A DNA stretch of 64,000 bases from Gentiana macrophylla. Taxonomy: Eukaryota; Streptophyta; Magnoliopsida; Gentianales; Gentianaceae. Both the position numbers and the translations under genes were made by a program. Below are positions 21,401-31,666 of the stretch, one piece after another. Numbering within the stretch: position 1 is the stretch's first letter; every line of letters begins with the position of its first letter. The stretch is from contig JAOBSW010000585.1 of assembly GCA_026214975.1 (NCBI GenBank), positions 1 through 64,000 on the forward strand, written 5' to 3'. Below the pieces are notes generated by a model, which made no database searches, was not told the DNA's origin, and saw only the letters and a list, made by a program, of their open reading frames with translations.

Positions 21401-22331
21401 ACGTAGATTTGAAGAAGCGATGAAGATGGTAAACGATAATAGACAATCATCGTCTGATTTGCTTCAAACTTTGCATCTACTCAAAATGCAATGAATGATT
21501 TGATACTAGATGTCAAGGGTCTCAAAGTTGGAAATAAAGCCAAAGACAAGTCTCTAAAAGATCAACTTGTCTCTATACATGAGAAACTTGACAAGCTTGC
21601 TGAAGCTCCCAAACTTGCTTTGAGCCTGTTTCTTTGCACAACAACTCTCTTGTGCTGATCCCAAATTCTTGAAAGGATCAACAGACTGGAAGAGACCCTG
21701 CAATCAAGGATTACTTCACTTGATACTAGAACTGGAACTATGGCAGGTCAATTACACAGAGTGATAGTATCACAGGAAGCTATTCATGGCCTCATCTCAC
21801 GTTTTGTTGATGATGTCACTAAGGGGGAAGAGGGCCAATCAGCTGCAGCAAAGGAGGCTGCTAGACTCTTTGCACAGAAGAGATGGACTGATGATACAAA
21901 TGCTTTTACTCACTGATGATCTCCTATCACAGTACAAGAAAGAGTTTTTTAACAGAAGGAGACCCTATCGTGACATGGGATTTCATGAAGGTCTTAACTC
22001 CTTCTTGAGTTTGAAGTTTTGGGAGGCAAGGATTAGAGCTTTAAGAGCAAATACCAGAGGTAGAAGAAGTAGCAAAGGTGAAAAGGTGCTGCCAATTACA
22101 AAAGCAAAAGATTCACTGAATGAATTTAAGGAGCTGTATATGAAGTTTGGCTTCAGGGTGAATCAGATCAATCTTGTCCTGCCTGAAGCATGGAATTGGT
22201 GGAAACAAGTCAATTCTTATATTGACTTTACACTAATTGAGAATGAATGGATGATTGAAATGATAGAAGAGATCAGAGCTTATCAAGAGCAAGCTGAGAA
22301 GGCTAGACAAGAAAGAGAGAAGAGACAATAG
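18422..22331 (+). pseudogene. Element B third ORF (ORF3, post-pol)
   Basis: The start MVEKIEVQIESSQSVRGY opens a region of broken frames up to 22331. The N-terminal 165 codons include FAGLENILNIRLET, VIDFWKNMVIEEGTEAF and VNGEELVISSSLLRQVFGF. They align in layout with element D's ORF3 (FWQNM; GDRIAINEKVMMSLFGF), and a later FDWARYFIHYMKK matches D's FNWAGYVVNQIKK. The middle is charged and repetitive. The C-terminus (21786-22331) is helical, ending in EEIRAYQEQAEKARQERE. In Sireviruses this ORF is called 'env-like'; I see no clear signal peptide or membrane helix and infer no function. Other frames here are shadows. Confidence 0.7.
20887..20966 (+). repeat. 52-bp tandem duplication inside ORF3
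   Basis: The block 'caaacaaagactggacaaag' plus 'gttggaac' occurs at 20887 and again at 20939, 52 bp apart. The spacing is not a multiple of three, so it shifts the frame. Confidence 0.75.
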
Positions 22332-22477
22332 ATCAGCTACTTATCACTGTTTATCTTTGCTGTATCTAGTTGTAATAACTGTGAACAAATATTTATAATG
22401 AGAATTGACTGAATTTGTTCTGTTTGTGTTTTTATCTTTTTGCTTTGCTGATTAGGTGAGGGTAGTGGCATCATCAC

Positions 22478-22492
22478 CAAAAAGGGGGAAAT
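22478..22492 (+). other. Element B polypurine tract
   Basis: CAAAAAGGGGGAAAT immediately precedes the 3' LTR. The same tract, CATCAAAAAGGGGGAAAT, precedes the 3' LTR of element D. Confidence 0.85.
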
Positions 22493-24210
22493 TGTTGGAC
22501 TTATTTCTTAGTTTTGATGATGAGTGCCATACTAGCTGTTATAGTGCAAAGGCAAAAAGATGTCTAGATAAAATGTATAGGTTTATTAGAGTTTGATTCA
22601 TAAATAGGTTTGATCAAACAAGCCTTTGTAAAAAGGTGCGATCGTTTGCTTATCGCCAGATCGGTCTAGGTCGATGAGGGTAGATAGGTCGATGAGGGTG
22701 GTCTGCAACTCGCCAAGATCAAGATCAAGGGTGAGGTTCAAACTCGATGAAATGAAGGCTAAGGGATCAAACTTAGTATTTAATGTCAAGGATATGGAAT
22801 CGAATTTAGGCAAGTCGTGATGACCTAAAGCGATTACATATACCTTGTGTGAAGGTCTAAGTTCCACAAGTTGGATGATGTTTGGAACTTAGTTATACTT
22901 TAAATGATGTAATCTAACTTCACAAACAAAAGTTGGATAAAAGGATTCAATTTGCATTATATTTTGAGACAAAAATATGATGTCAAAGCAGATCGATTGG
23001 TTTTATGTTGATGATGAACTCTGCTGATATATACCTCGATTAATTCAAGATTATTGGGAAGTTACATGGATAAGAAACACCAACTACCTCGACTTATCAA
23101 GCAAATCAAAGGTGAGATTAAAAGGCGTTAGGATGATCCATACTTTTATCCATTGGATACAAGTCAAAGGGGTGGACAGATCGCCTTTGTCAAAAAGTAA
23201 TCTGGCGATGTCGATCCCATGAATAGTGACGAGAACGCAGTGAGGATGGGACAAATACAAGGAACGGTCACATTTGAATTTCAAATTCAAGTCACATGCA
23301 TTCCTACCTATAAATAGAGGACTTTCAAACAAATCAAGAAGATATGGATGAATTTTTGGAATAAACTTCAAGTGATAACATTGGTGAAAAACACCTCTTT
23401 GAACTTATGAGCTTAAGGTCTGCCGATCTAGTTATTTTCTTCAAGTGCATTCGTGTTCAAATTTGCATCAAGCATACACACTTGAAGGCGCAAGCTGCTT
23501 TGATTATATCATCCTAATCAAGCTCTTTGCAATTGAATCATTTACTTGATTCAATCTTTATTTTATAAAGAACACTGCTAAAAACAAGTGAAGCATCGTT
23601 TGGTGTGAAAGACTCGTTGTTTGTGGTGGGAGCTGGTGAAGAGGCAATTCTACCCTTCAAGGACCAGTGGAAGACTCGGGAGGCGGCAATCCTACTGCTC
23701 CCGCCGATTTGTGAAGCCATAGTTATTGGTGAAGGACAAGCAACCTAGGATTCTTTGTAACAGATAACTCAAAGATCACTAGTGAATTTCCTCCAACATC
23801 ACAGAGAGAAGAGTGGACGTCTGTGATTACATCACTGGAACCACTATAAAAATCTCTCTACTTACTTACTGCATTTACTTTCTGCACTTAGTCATTATTC
23901 ATATCAACCTGTTGAATCTAGCAACTGAAATCACACACATACACTACTGAGTATCTAATACTTAGTAACATATTTAACAACAAGTAACAAGGCTTAATTC
24001 TGATATTATTCCGTTGCACAAATTCAGCAAAATCGAAGCGTCGGTAGAGACTCTTGTTTATCGGCCAGAGAGTTATCGAGGTCTCAGCAGAGACTCATGA
24101 AGTATCAAGCCAGTCTTTGGTTGCAGAATTTGTTAACTCCAAAGTTTTAAGTGTTAAGTTTATTCACCCCCCCCTCTAAACTTAACTAAAGCCTTTTCAA
24201 GGGACCAACA
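22493..24210 (+). repeat. Element B 3' LTR
   Basis: 1,718 bp and collinear with 10499-12199. Differences cluster at CTG/CAG. For example ACTTTCTGCACTTA here is ACTTTCGCACTTA in the left copy, and CAACCTGTTGAA here is CAACCGTTGAA there. Confidence 0.95.
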
Positions 24211-26200
24211 GATATATATATGTGATCTAGAAAGGGAAAAAAATTCGGAGGCGGGTTCGGAGGGCGTTCGGAGGCGGTTTCGGAGGAGGTCGTTCGGAGG
24301 CGGTTTTAGAGGTCGTTCGGATACAAAAACATATCGTAGAAGACATAGGGTAGGATATATATATATATGTGATCTAGAGGGAAAAAAAAAAACCACCCCT
24401 CCTCAGAAATCCTATATCTAGTGCTGCAATTTAGGTTATCGCTCAATAAGCCTATATGGGGGGGGGAGAGGTGGTTGACGTTGCCGTCCGGACATGTTTT
24501 CAAGGGGAGCTGGACATTGCGCTAGGCTTCTTTTGGGCACGTCCTTGGCTTTCTTTTCTAATTCGTCGGGCTCATATTGAGTCAGAGGGGGGTTCGGAGG
24601 AGGTCGTTCGGAGGCGGTTGAGGAGGTCCGGTCGTTCGGAGGTCGTTCGGAAACATATCGTAGACAAACATATGTTGTCTTGTTCGGAAACCATATCGTA
24701 GACACACAAACATATCGTTCGGAAACATATCGTTCGGACACACAAACATATCATTCGTAGACACACAAAAATATCGTTCGGACACACAAACATATCATTC
24801 GGACACACAAACATATCGTTCGGAAACATATCGTACACACACAAACATATCGTAGACAAACATATCGGAGGTCGTTCGGACACGCAAAAAATCGGAGGGT
24901 CGTTCGGAGCTCGTTCGGAGGATGTCTTTCGGAGAAAAAATCTCTCCCCTCCTCAGAAATCCTATGTCTAGTGCTGCAATCTGGGTTCTCGCTTAATAAG
25001 CATATATGTGGGGGGAGAGGTGGTTGATGAGGCCGTCCGGACATATTTTCAAGTGGAGCTGGGCATTGCGCTATGCCTCTTTCGGGCACGTCCTTGGCCT
25101 TCTTTTCCAATTCATCGGGCTCATATTTAGTCGGAGGGGGGTTCGGAGGAGGTCGTTTAGAGGTCGTTTGGAAACATGTCGTAGACAAACATATGTTACC
25201 TTGTTCGGAAACATATCGTTCGGACACACAAACATATCATTCGGAAACATAAACATATCGTTCGAAAACATATCGTGCACACACAAACATATCATAGACA
25301 AACATATCGGAGGTCGTTCGGACACACAAAAAATCAGAGGGTTGTTCGGAGGATGTCTTTCGGAGAAAAAAACTGTCCCCTCCTCAGAAATCCTATATCT
25401 AGTGCTGCAATTTGGTTTCAAGCTTAATAAGCATATATGAGGGGGAGAGGTGGTTGATGAGGCCGTACAGACATTTTTCAAGGCGATCTGGGCATTGCGC
25501 TAGGCTTCTTTCGGGCACGTCCTTGTCCTGTTTTTCCAATTCTTCGGGCTCATATTGAGTCGGAGGCGGTTGAGGAGGTCGTTCGGAAACATATCGTAGA
25601 CAAACATATGTTATCTTGTTCAGAAACATATCGTAGACACACAAACATATCGTTCGGAAACATATTGTACACACAAACATAGCGGAGGTCGTTCCGACAC
25701 ACAAAAAATCGAAGGGTCGTTCGGAGGTCGTTAGGAGGATGTCTTTCAGAGAAAAAAACTCTCAACTCCTCAGAAATCCTATATCTAGTGCTGCAATTTG
25801 GGTTCAATCTTAATAAGCATATATGAGGGGGAGAGCTGGTTGATGAGGCCGTCCGGACATGTTTTCAAGGCGAGCTGGGCATTGCGCTAGGCTTCTTTCG
25901 GGCACGTCCTTGGCCTGCTTTTCCAATCCTTCGGGCTCATATTGAGTCGGAAGGGGGTTCAGAGGAGGTCGTTCGGAGACGGTTGAGGAAGTCGTTCGGA
26001 AACATATCGTAGACAAACATATGTTACCTTGTTCAGAAACATTTCGCTCGGACACAAAAATATATCATTCGGAAATATAATGTACATACACAAACATATC
26101 GTAGACAAACATATCGGAAGTCATTTGGACACGCAAAAAATCGGAGGGTCGTTCGGAGGATGTCTTTCGGAGGAGGTCGTTCGTTTGTGTGTTTAGCTCC
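24211..26200. repeat. Higher-order tandem repeat array
   Basis: Four long units begin near 24448, 25000, 25430 and 25818 (about 550, 430, 390 and 380 bp). Each has a GC-rich half (gaggtggttgatgaggccgt, cattgcgctaggcttctttc, ggcacgtccttggcc) and a half made of short words (cggaggtcgttcgga, aacatatcgtagacacac). Units differ mainly in the number of the short words. Each ends with 'cctatatctagtgctgcaat'. The minus-strand ORFs here (MFVCPNDMF- and PPQPPPNDL-rich) follow from the repeat and are not genes. Confidence 0.85.
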
Positions 26201-27041
26201 CCTCTCATTCCCCCCTTCTCTTTGTATTAGGTTTTAGGAAATCTATCTATATATATGTTTTAGAAGGTCTATAAAATCAATTACCCAATTGGAAACCCAT
26301 ACCCGGATTTCAACCCACATCTCAATTATTACTATTTAAATCTCTCATATTACCATAATTATTGAATTCAAAATTTCGAATTTTGAATATTGAAATTTGA
26401 TTTCTAAGAATCATAATTATTACCATAATTATTAAATCTCTCATATTACCGTAATTATTATCTTTCATATTACCATAATTACCATATATTGTTCTTCAAA
26501 AAATCATTCATATTACAATAATTACTTGACTCAAACTTTCGAATTTTGAAAATTTAAATATGCCTTCTAAGATCCAGTAATAGTGGTCACTCATCATTTT
26601 GTTTTCACACATGAAATAGGAGGAGAGCATCGATGGGGGGCCATTTCAGCAAAGTATGTAGCCTGCGTGTGAATCTTCTTCTTTTTTTTGACAATTTCTT
26701 TGAACTTTCTTATATTGTAGCAATGCCGAATTTGGGATGCATTTTATTTTTTATTTTGCAGCAATGGTTGAAACAACATTGTAGGTATGAAAAAAATCCC
26801 CCATTTGTTTGAAATGAGAGTTCTATGGTGTTTTACATATTTAGTTAATTTTTTCTACTAATTTCTTTTTGTTATCAATTTATCTTTATGCACAAGTTCA
26901 GTGTGTTTTAAGTTGAGCAGAAAAAATCCCAATTAAAAAAAAAAAAAAAACCTTGCCCACAAAATATTCCCTTCAAATTGATATGCAAAATATATATTAG
27001 TGGAAGTCACGTTGAGATGAATAGCGGCAAGAAGGATCTAA
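26201..27041. other. AT-rich spacer with an extra Helitron-like 5' motif
   Basis: No gene. 26340-26580 has loose repeats of 'tctcatattaccataattatt'. The block TCTATCTATATATATG with 'gttttagaaggtctataaaa' at 26242-26279 recurs at 27042-27089, at the left edge of the Helitron candidate. An A17 tract lies near 26935. Confidence 0.5.
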
Positions 27042-27902
27042 TCTATCTATCTATATATATATATATGTTTTAGAAGGTCTATAAAATCAAATTATGTTTC
27101 AGGTTCGCATCAAAGCTGGCATGTAAAAGCCAAAAGGTTAGAAGGAGAGAGCGTAACTCTGTTTGACTTACTTTTGGTGTATATTGCAATTAGTTTTTTT
27201 TTCTTCTTCCGGATCTCGATTCAATTCACCGTTGAAATTTGAAGGCTTTTGTTTTGGGTGTGTTACATCTGGTATATATATCACTTGGAATTCAAATGAT
27301 TAAATGTGGAATTAAAAAAGAAAATCGTGGAATCCCAATCCAAAAATGTTGCTACACTATATTTTTCAATACTCATCTTTCATGCTTGATTCGGCTTATG
27401 TATTATTATGCAGATTGGGAAAGGATTGTTAATGGATGAGGGAGGGCTATTGGCTTGAAGCTGTAAGCACATTTTTTGTAATTATTTTTGCATTTCTTTT
27501 CATAAATTTTTTGTTTGGTTTAGTGCCTTATTTCTAGCAATCACATTGCAAAATGGAGTGATGTCACACGTGGTGATAGAGCTAGAACTTCTGCCGGAAA
27601 AATTGTCACCAGCAGCCTACAAATTATATAAGAAAATAGTTGTTCGCATTTTCTCAAATATTCATCAAATATTGATTTGTGGAGAATCTCTGTAACCTAA
27701 AAAAATTATATCAAATGATAGTTTTTATCTCATTTTATTTTAGTCTATTTTATATAGTAGATATGTATTATGTGAAAAAGAAAGAAAAAAAATGTGATGC
27801 ATTTCATTTGATACAATTTAACTTTAACAGTCTTACTATAAAATATCTTTGCTTTCTCAATTTTATGTCACCCCGTGCATGATGCACGTGTTTTTAGGCT
27901 AG
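27042..27902 (+). mobile_element. Small non-autonomous Helitron candidate
   Basis: It starts with TC (TCTATCTATCTATATATATA) after an A. It ends in CTAG (27899-27902) before a T, with a GC hairpin CGTGCATGATGCACG at 27874-27888 a few bases upstream. These are the Helitron rules: 5' TC, 3' hairpin plus CTRR, and insertion between A and T. There is no Rep/helicase coding. A second copy of the 5' motif at 26242 makes the true left end ambiguous (0.86 or 1.66 kb). Confidence 0.6.
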
Positions 27903-28169
27903 TTGTATTATAAAAAAAAGGTATTAGGAAATTGTAAGAAAATTTAAAAAAAATTAAAAACATGCCACGTGTCGGCACACCATCAATTGCCCCTTGTCTT
28001 TGTAATAGTTATTAGGATATATTTTGTTTTGCTGGATTTGTGAAAGGGAATGTGGAGAGGTCATATGGGCTCACGGTATTATGGTCAGAGCGATTTTTGG
28101 TAAATACAAGGTAAATGTGTCGCTAAAAAGATTTTTAACAACACATTTTCCCTGTTCATACCAGCAGCC
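27903..28169. other. Spacer without recognised features
   Basis: AT-rich, no ORF of note, no repeat seen. Confidence 0.4.
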
Positions 28170-28470
28170 GGTCACATGAGGAAATACTTGTGTGGTGTCT
28201 CCACACATGTGGAGACATCATGTGAGGACTATTAACCATACAGTTCACTCTGTATTTAAATTGTGTGATTCTGATCATTTCATCCGTCACTTCACCTCAA
28301 ATACATGCTCCTCACAAGTATTTACCGGTCGGGAAACACTTGTGTGTTGTCTCCACACAAGTGGAGCCACCGTGTGGAGCACTCGTTATGTATTTAAACT
28401 GTGTGGTTCTGATCGTTTCACCCGTCACTTCACCTCAAAAGATGATGGAGGTCAAGTTAAATTATTAACT
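28170..28470. repeat. Two copies of a 155-bp repeat (R1, R2)
   Basis: R1 (from 28170) and R2 (from 28326) share 'acttgtgtggtgtctccaca', 'tgtatttaaa(c/t)tgtgtg' and 'cgtcacttcacctcaaa'. A third copy (R3) lies at 32699-32805, beyond the Gypsy derivative. Each has a CTTGTGTG...CACACAAG-type inverted repeat. Confidence 0.75.
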
Positions 28471-28473
28471 CGA

Positions 28474-30031
28474 TGCCTACTAACACACTAGCAAGAGAAC
28501 TAGGTTCAATTGTAGTATAGCCAGATAGAGTCGAGGTCGATCCCACAGAGACTCGGCACAAATAAAACACAACTTTATCCTATTAGAACTAAATTGAAAG
28601 GGCGGTCTACGACCAACTAAATGCAGAAAATAAAATAGTGACAACCACAAGACACAAAAGACCACAAAGACAAACTAAAGACTACTAAAACACGGATAAT
28701 ACGGTTGATATTATCTAAACAAATAGTATTGATTACGCTAGTAGATTATAACTCACCCATGTGAATTAGGATGATAACGAGACAAAACAAACGTTAAAGA
28801 TTAATTATTATGACTACGGGAGTCATCCCCTAAGGTAGATTTAGCTCCAGTTAGGCCATCTAAATCATCGTGCCTCCATTACGTGACTTCGCATTTTAAT
28901 GCCTCCATCTCATATAATTTCTGACACAATTACGAGACTAGGGATGCCGGTATAAACCGTAACCTCATCTAAGCAACATTCCTAGGGTAAGGCATACTTC
29001 TTAGATGCCGATTCAATCTATATCCTAAGTAACAATCACTTTTTGGGTTTCATGTTAAATTATGATGACAAATAATTAAGTTGATCGAGTTTAATTACTC
29101 GTTTTAATTCCAATTGAGAGAATCGGCGTAGTCGAAGCCGATCATAATATTGCCCTACACATTACCACACTCGGTCGATCGAAGCGACAAAGACTCGGGC
29201 GACCGAGTGACACGTCTAAATCGACCGAACACGATTACGTGTCGGAACAAATCATGATTACTTCTTAACGTTTCTAACCTAAACACATGGGTTCGTAAAT
29301 TAATCTACATCACGCAATCAATACAAGAAAAACTACTCCATAATAAAATACATCAGATCTACGAATAAAGATTGCATAATTGAATAGTCATACCCTCGAA
29401 AACGAGAGTGACTCCCACTCTTTAATGCGCTCCTTAATTGGAGAATCCGATGAATCCACAATGAACGAACATAAAGAAAATAAAACTTAAAACTCAAATT
29501 GTATGAATTGTTTTGTGTTGTAGTGGTGTGTCTTTCTCAGCATCGTGGCTGCTGTTTATATAGGAGTTGTAGCCGACATAGGGAGAATCCAAAATATTGA
29601 CATGCATTTATCACATTAGGCTCGGGTGACCGAACCTACACGCTCGGTCGACCGAATGGCATGGCTCGGTCGACCGAGCCTCCCTCTTTACGCGTTTTCA
29701 AATTCGGTTCGTCTGACTTGTTCCCCACTCCATGCTTTTGAATTGATCTGATTAATCTTTTCTTCAATGCTCCGATTTTCTTCTCTTTTATCTTGAGATC
29801 TCCTGATTGCGTGATAATTATCTTCCCGATTTATGATCCGCAAAATCAGCATTTATCACACAATTAATTGCTCTTTTATAATAAAAGCATTAAATACCAA
29901 TTATCATATTAATAATCACTTATCATTAAATAATAAATATAAACACGTGATTAAATATGAAATATATATAATTAACTCCGATTTAAGGTTATAATTGATG
30001 ACATAAATGGGTATATTTTAATCTGTCATCA
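28474..30031 (-). repeat. Gypsy derivative, left (3') LTR
   Basis: It starts on the minus strand as TGATGACAGATTAAAATATA at 30031 and ends near 28474. The block 29033-30031 is repeated at 31667-32672. It carries a minus-strand TATA (CTATATAAACAG, about 29553-29563) and an array of CTCGGTCGACCGA palindromes upstream of it. Confidence 0.7.
29621..29677. promoter_or_regulatory. Palindrome array in Gypsy LTR promoter
   Basis: Three 13-mers, CTCGGGTGACCGA (29621), CTCGGTCGACCGA (29643) and CTCGGTCGACCGA (29665), are spaced exactly 22 bp apart. The last sits in a perfect 18-bp palindrome, GGCTCGGTCGACCGAGCC (29663-29680). They lie about 60-115 bp upstream of the TATA on the minus strand. Two related sites occur at 29170 and 29194. 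Confidence 0.6.
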
Positions 30032-30048
30032 AAATGCCCCCACTTAAA
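30032..30048 (-). other. Gypsy derivative polypurine tract
   Basis: Minus strand AAGTTTAAGTGGGGGCA just before the LTR start. A similar 'tttaagtgggggg' block occurs again near 31007-31020. Confidence 0.65.
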
Positions 30049-31499
30049 CTTTGCTTCGTCCCGAACAAAGCATCAATAAGTCATTCCCAAGACAACATTT
30101 TACGTGGTCAACTCATACTTACACAAGAAACCCGAGTCAACTCATACGGTCATGCTCATAAGATAAGCATTATTCACTACTCGCTATGAATCGAAGTGAT
30201 TGTGTGCATGTGCATTGGTTTTATATAAATGGAGCAAGATTAGAGCTTATGCAGACTTCATATCAAAATACACCAACATCGACATTCATACTTCTTATGC
30301 CTCGCAATGGTTAAAGCACTAGAACAATAAGCAAGAGCGTATCTATAGGGTTTTGGACTTGGAGACCGAGTACTACTCAAAGCCTCTAAAAATTGAAATT
30401 TTTCAATTTTGCATATTTTTGAATACTACTAATCTCAAGGAAGAAAACTTTTCATAGAGTATCCCCTATCTTAGATTAAGCATAGCATCGAATATTACCA
30501 CAAGCGGGGCTACTTTGGTAATGTTACTACAAGCCCAGTGTTTTAATGCATTGTCAAAACACAGTACGTCCCAAGCTTATTACTCCGCTTTTGTTGGCTA
30601 GAAGATCGAGAATACATCGATCGACCAATATCGACACTAGGTCCTCATAACCAATTATCTACATAATGTACACATACTTCTTTCAATTATTATAACTCAT
30701 GCGGTACTAAACGATTCACATGTTGAGTAATTGAACAATACCTAACTACTTGCAATTGTTGGCATGAATATTCTTAAGTTTACTAACAATTTATCGCAAA
30801 AGTATAATATGACCACGTACTCATGCAACTTGGTTCATTTCCTATTAATTCTAAGTATAAGAACTTCACAAGTTTAAGGGTACGAGTTAAACAACTTGGC
30901 ATTTATCCATAAAAATTTTAAATTTTAAATTTGGTTCAATATTGTCTCAGTATTCCGTTCCCCTTGACTTTTTCAACATATAGCACAATATATAGCTAAG
31001 TCCCCTGCCCCCCACTTAAACATGGCATTGTCCTCAATGACAAAAATAAATGAGAGTTCAAGATGAAAGACTTAGCTCTGGAAACGGCTAAGGAACATTA
31101 TCGGAGTAATCATCGGCACAGCGTGGAGAGACAGACACATCCTGTATAAACAAACAAGCTCCACGAAATCGTCAAATACCATGTCTATGGAAGTTATAAA
31201 GTAACGTGGCAGTAATTAGATATAGATATCTAAAAACAGTTTAAGCCACTTTACTTTATACTGCCATGGACAAGACCAAAAGGGATTTAAACCTAAAAAC
31301 TCACATGACGGCTATCAAGGAAAAAACCTCGTGTATTCCGAACTTAGACTCGGAACATGGCGAGATGAAAAAAAACCGTGATAGGCGCATGCTACTTTAT
31401 TAAAAAGAAAAACGAAAAAGATAGTTATAGGTAGTAGTTCTAAGTTTATTTATTATGCAACCCAAAAACGAAAAACGAAAAAGATAAGATCTTCAGACC
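30049..31499. other. Non-coding internal part of the Gypsy derivative
   Basis: No ORF over 60 codons. 31404-31432 and 31462-31490 repeat 'aaaaacgaaaaagata', and 'tatttattatgcaa' occurs at about 31449 and 31500. This is short-range duplication, as left by error-prone joining. Confidence 0.5.
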
Positions 31500-31625
31500 T
31501 ATTTATTATGCAAGCCGGACTTTGAATGCTGCCCAAAGAAATTACGCCACAACGGAGAAGGAACTTTTGGCCGTTATCTTTGCTTTTGACAAGTTTAGAT
31601 CTTACTTAGTGGGATCTAAAGTCAC
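31500..31625 (+). pseudogene. Gypsy RNase H fragment, antisense to its LTRs
   Basis: The plus strand reads YASRTLNAAQRNYATTEKEL followed by LAVIFAFDKFRSYLVGSKV. This is the RT-RNase H junction of Athila-type Gypsy pol ('YAS.TLN.AQ.NY.TTEKELLAVVFAF.KFR'). Only about 40 codons survive, open throughout. The direction is opposite to the flanking LTRs. Confidence 0.85.
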
Positions 31626-31662
31626 GTGGATAGGGCTTAGAACTACTACCCCTATCCACGTG
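31623..31662. repeat. 13-bp perfect hairpin at a joint
   Basis: CACGTGGATAGGG (31623-31635) and its exact complement CCCTATCCACGTG (31650-31662) surround a 14-nt loop. The left arm overlaps the end of the RNase H fragment. The right arm abuts the truncated LTR. Confidence 0.85.
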
Positions 31663-31666
31663 GCCG

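Larger units (their letters stand above)
10499..24210 (+). mobile_element. Element B: complete Sirevirus-type Copia, 13.7 kb
   Basis: LTRs at 10499-12199 and 22493-24210, a 5-bp target duplication GATAT (10494-10498 and 24211-24215), a primer site after the left LTR and a purine tract before the right one. Order: gag, protease, integrase, RT, RNase H, then a long extra ORF region (18.4-22.3 kb) before the 3' LTR. Long LTRs plus a third ORF after pol place it in the Sirevirus (SIRE/Maximus) lineage. Every ORF is broken as read. LTR differences are concentrated at CTG/CAG, so the true age and number of lesions are uncertain. Confidence 0.93.

Noticed and set aside
10499..24210. Reading frameshifts in element B as proof of great age
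   Set aside because: Many lesions lie at CTG/CAG sites that also differ between its own LTRs in a non-mutational way, so lesion counts are not reliable.
24160..26055. Many minus-strand ORFs rich in MFVCPNDMF, RTTSSTASERPP and similar
   Set aside because: They overlap in several frames and follow the minisatellite word order exactly; no start context, domain or single consistent frame.
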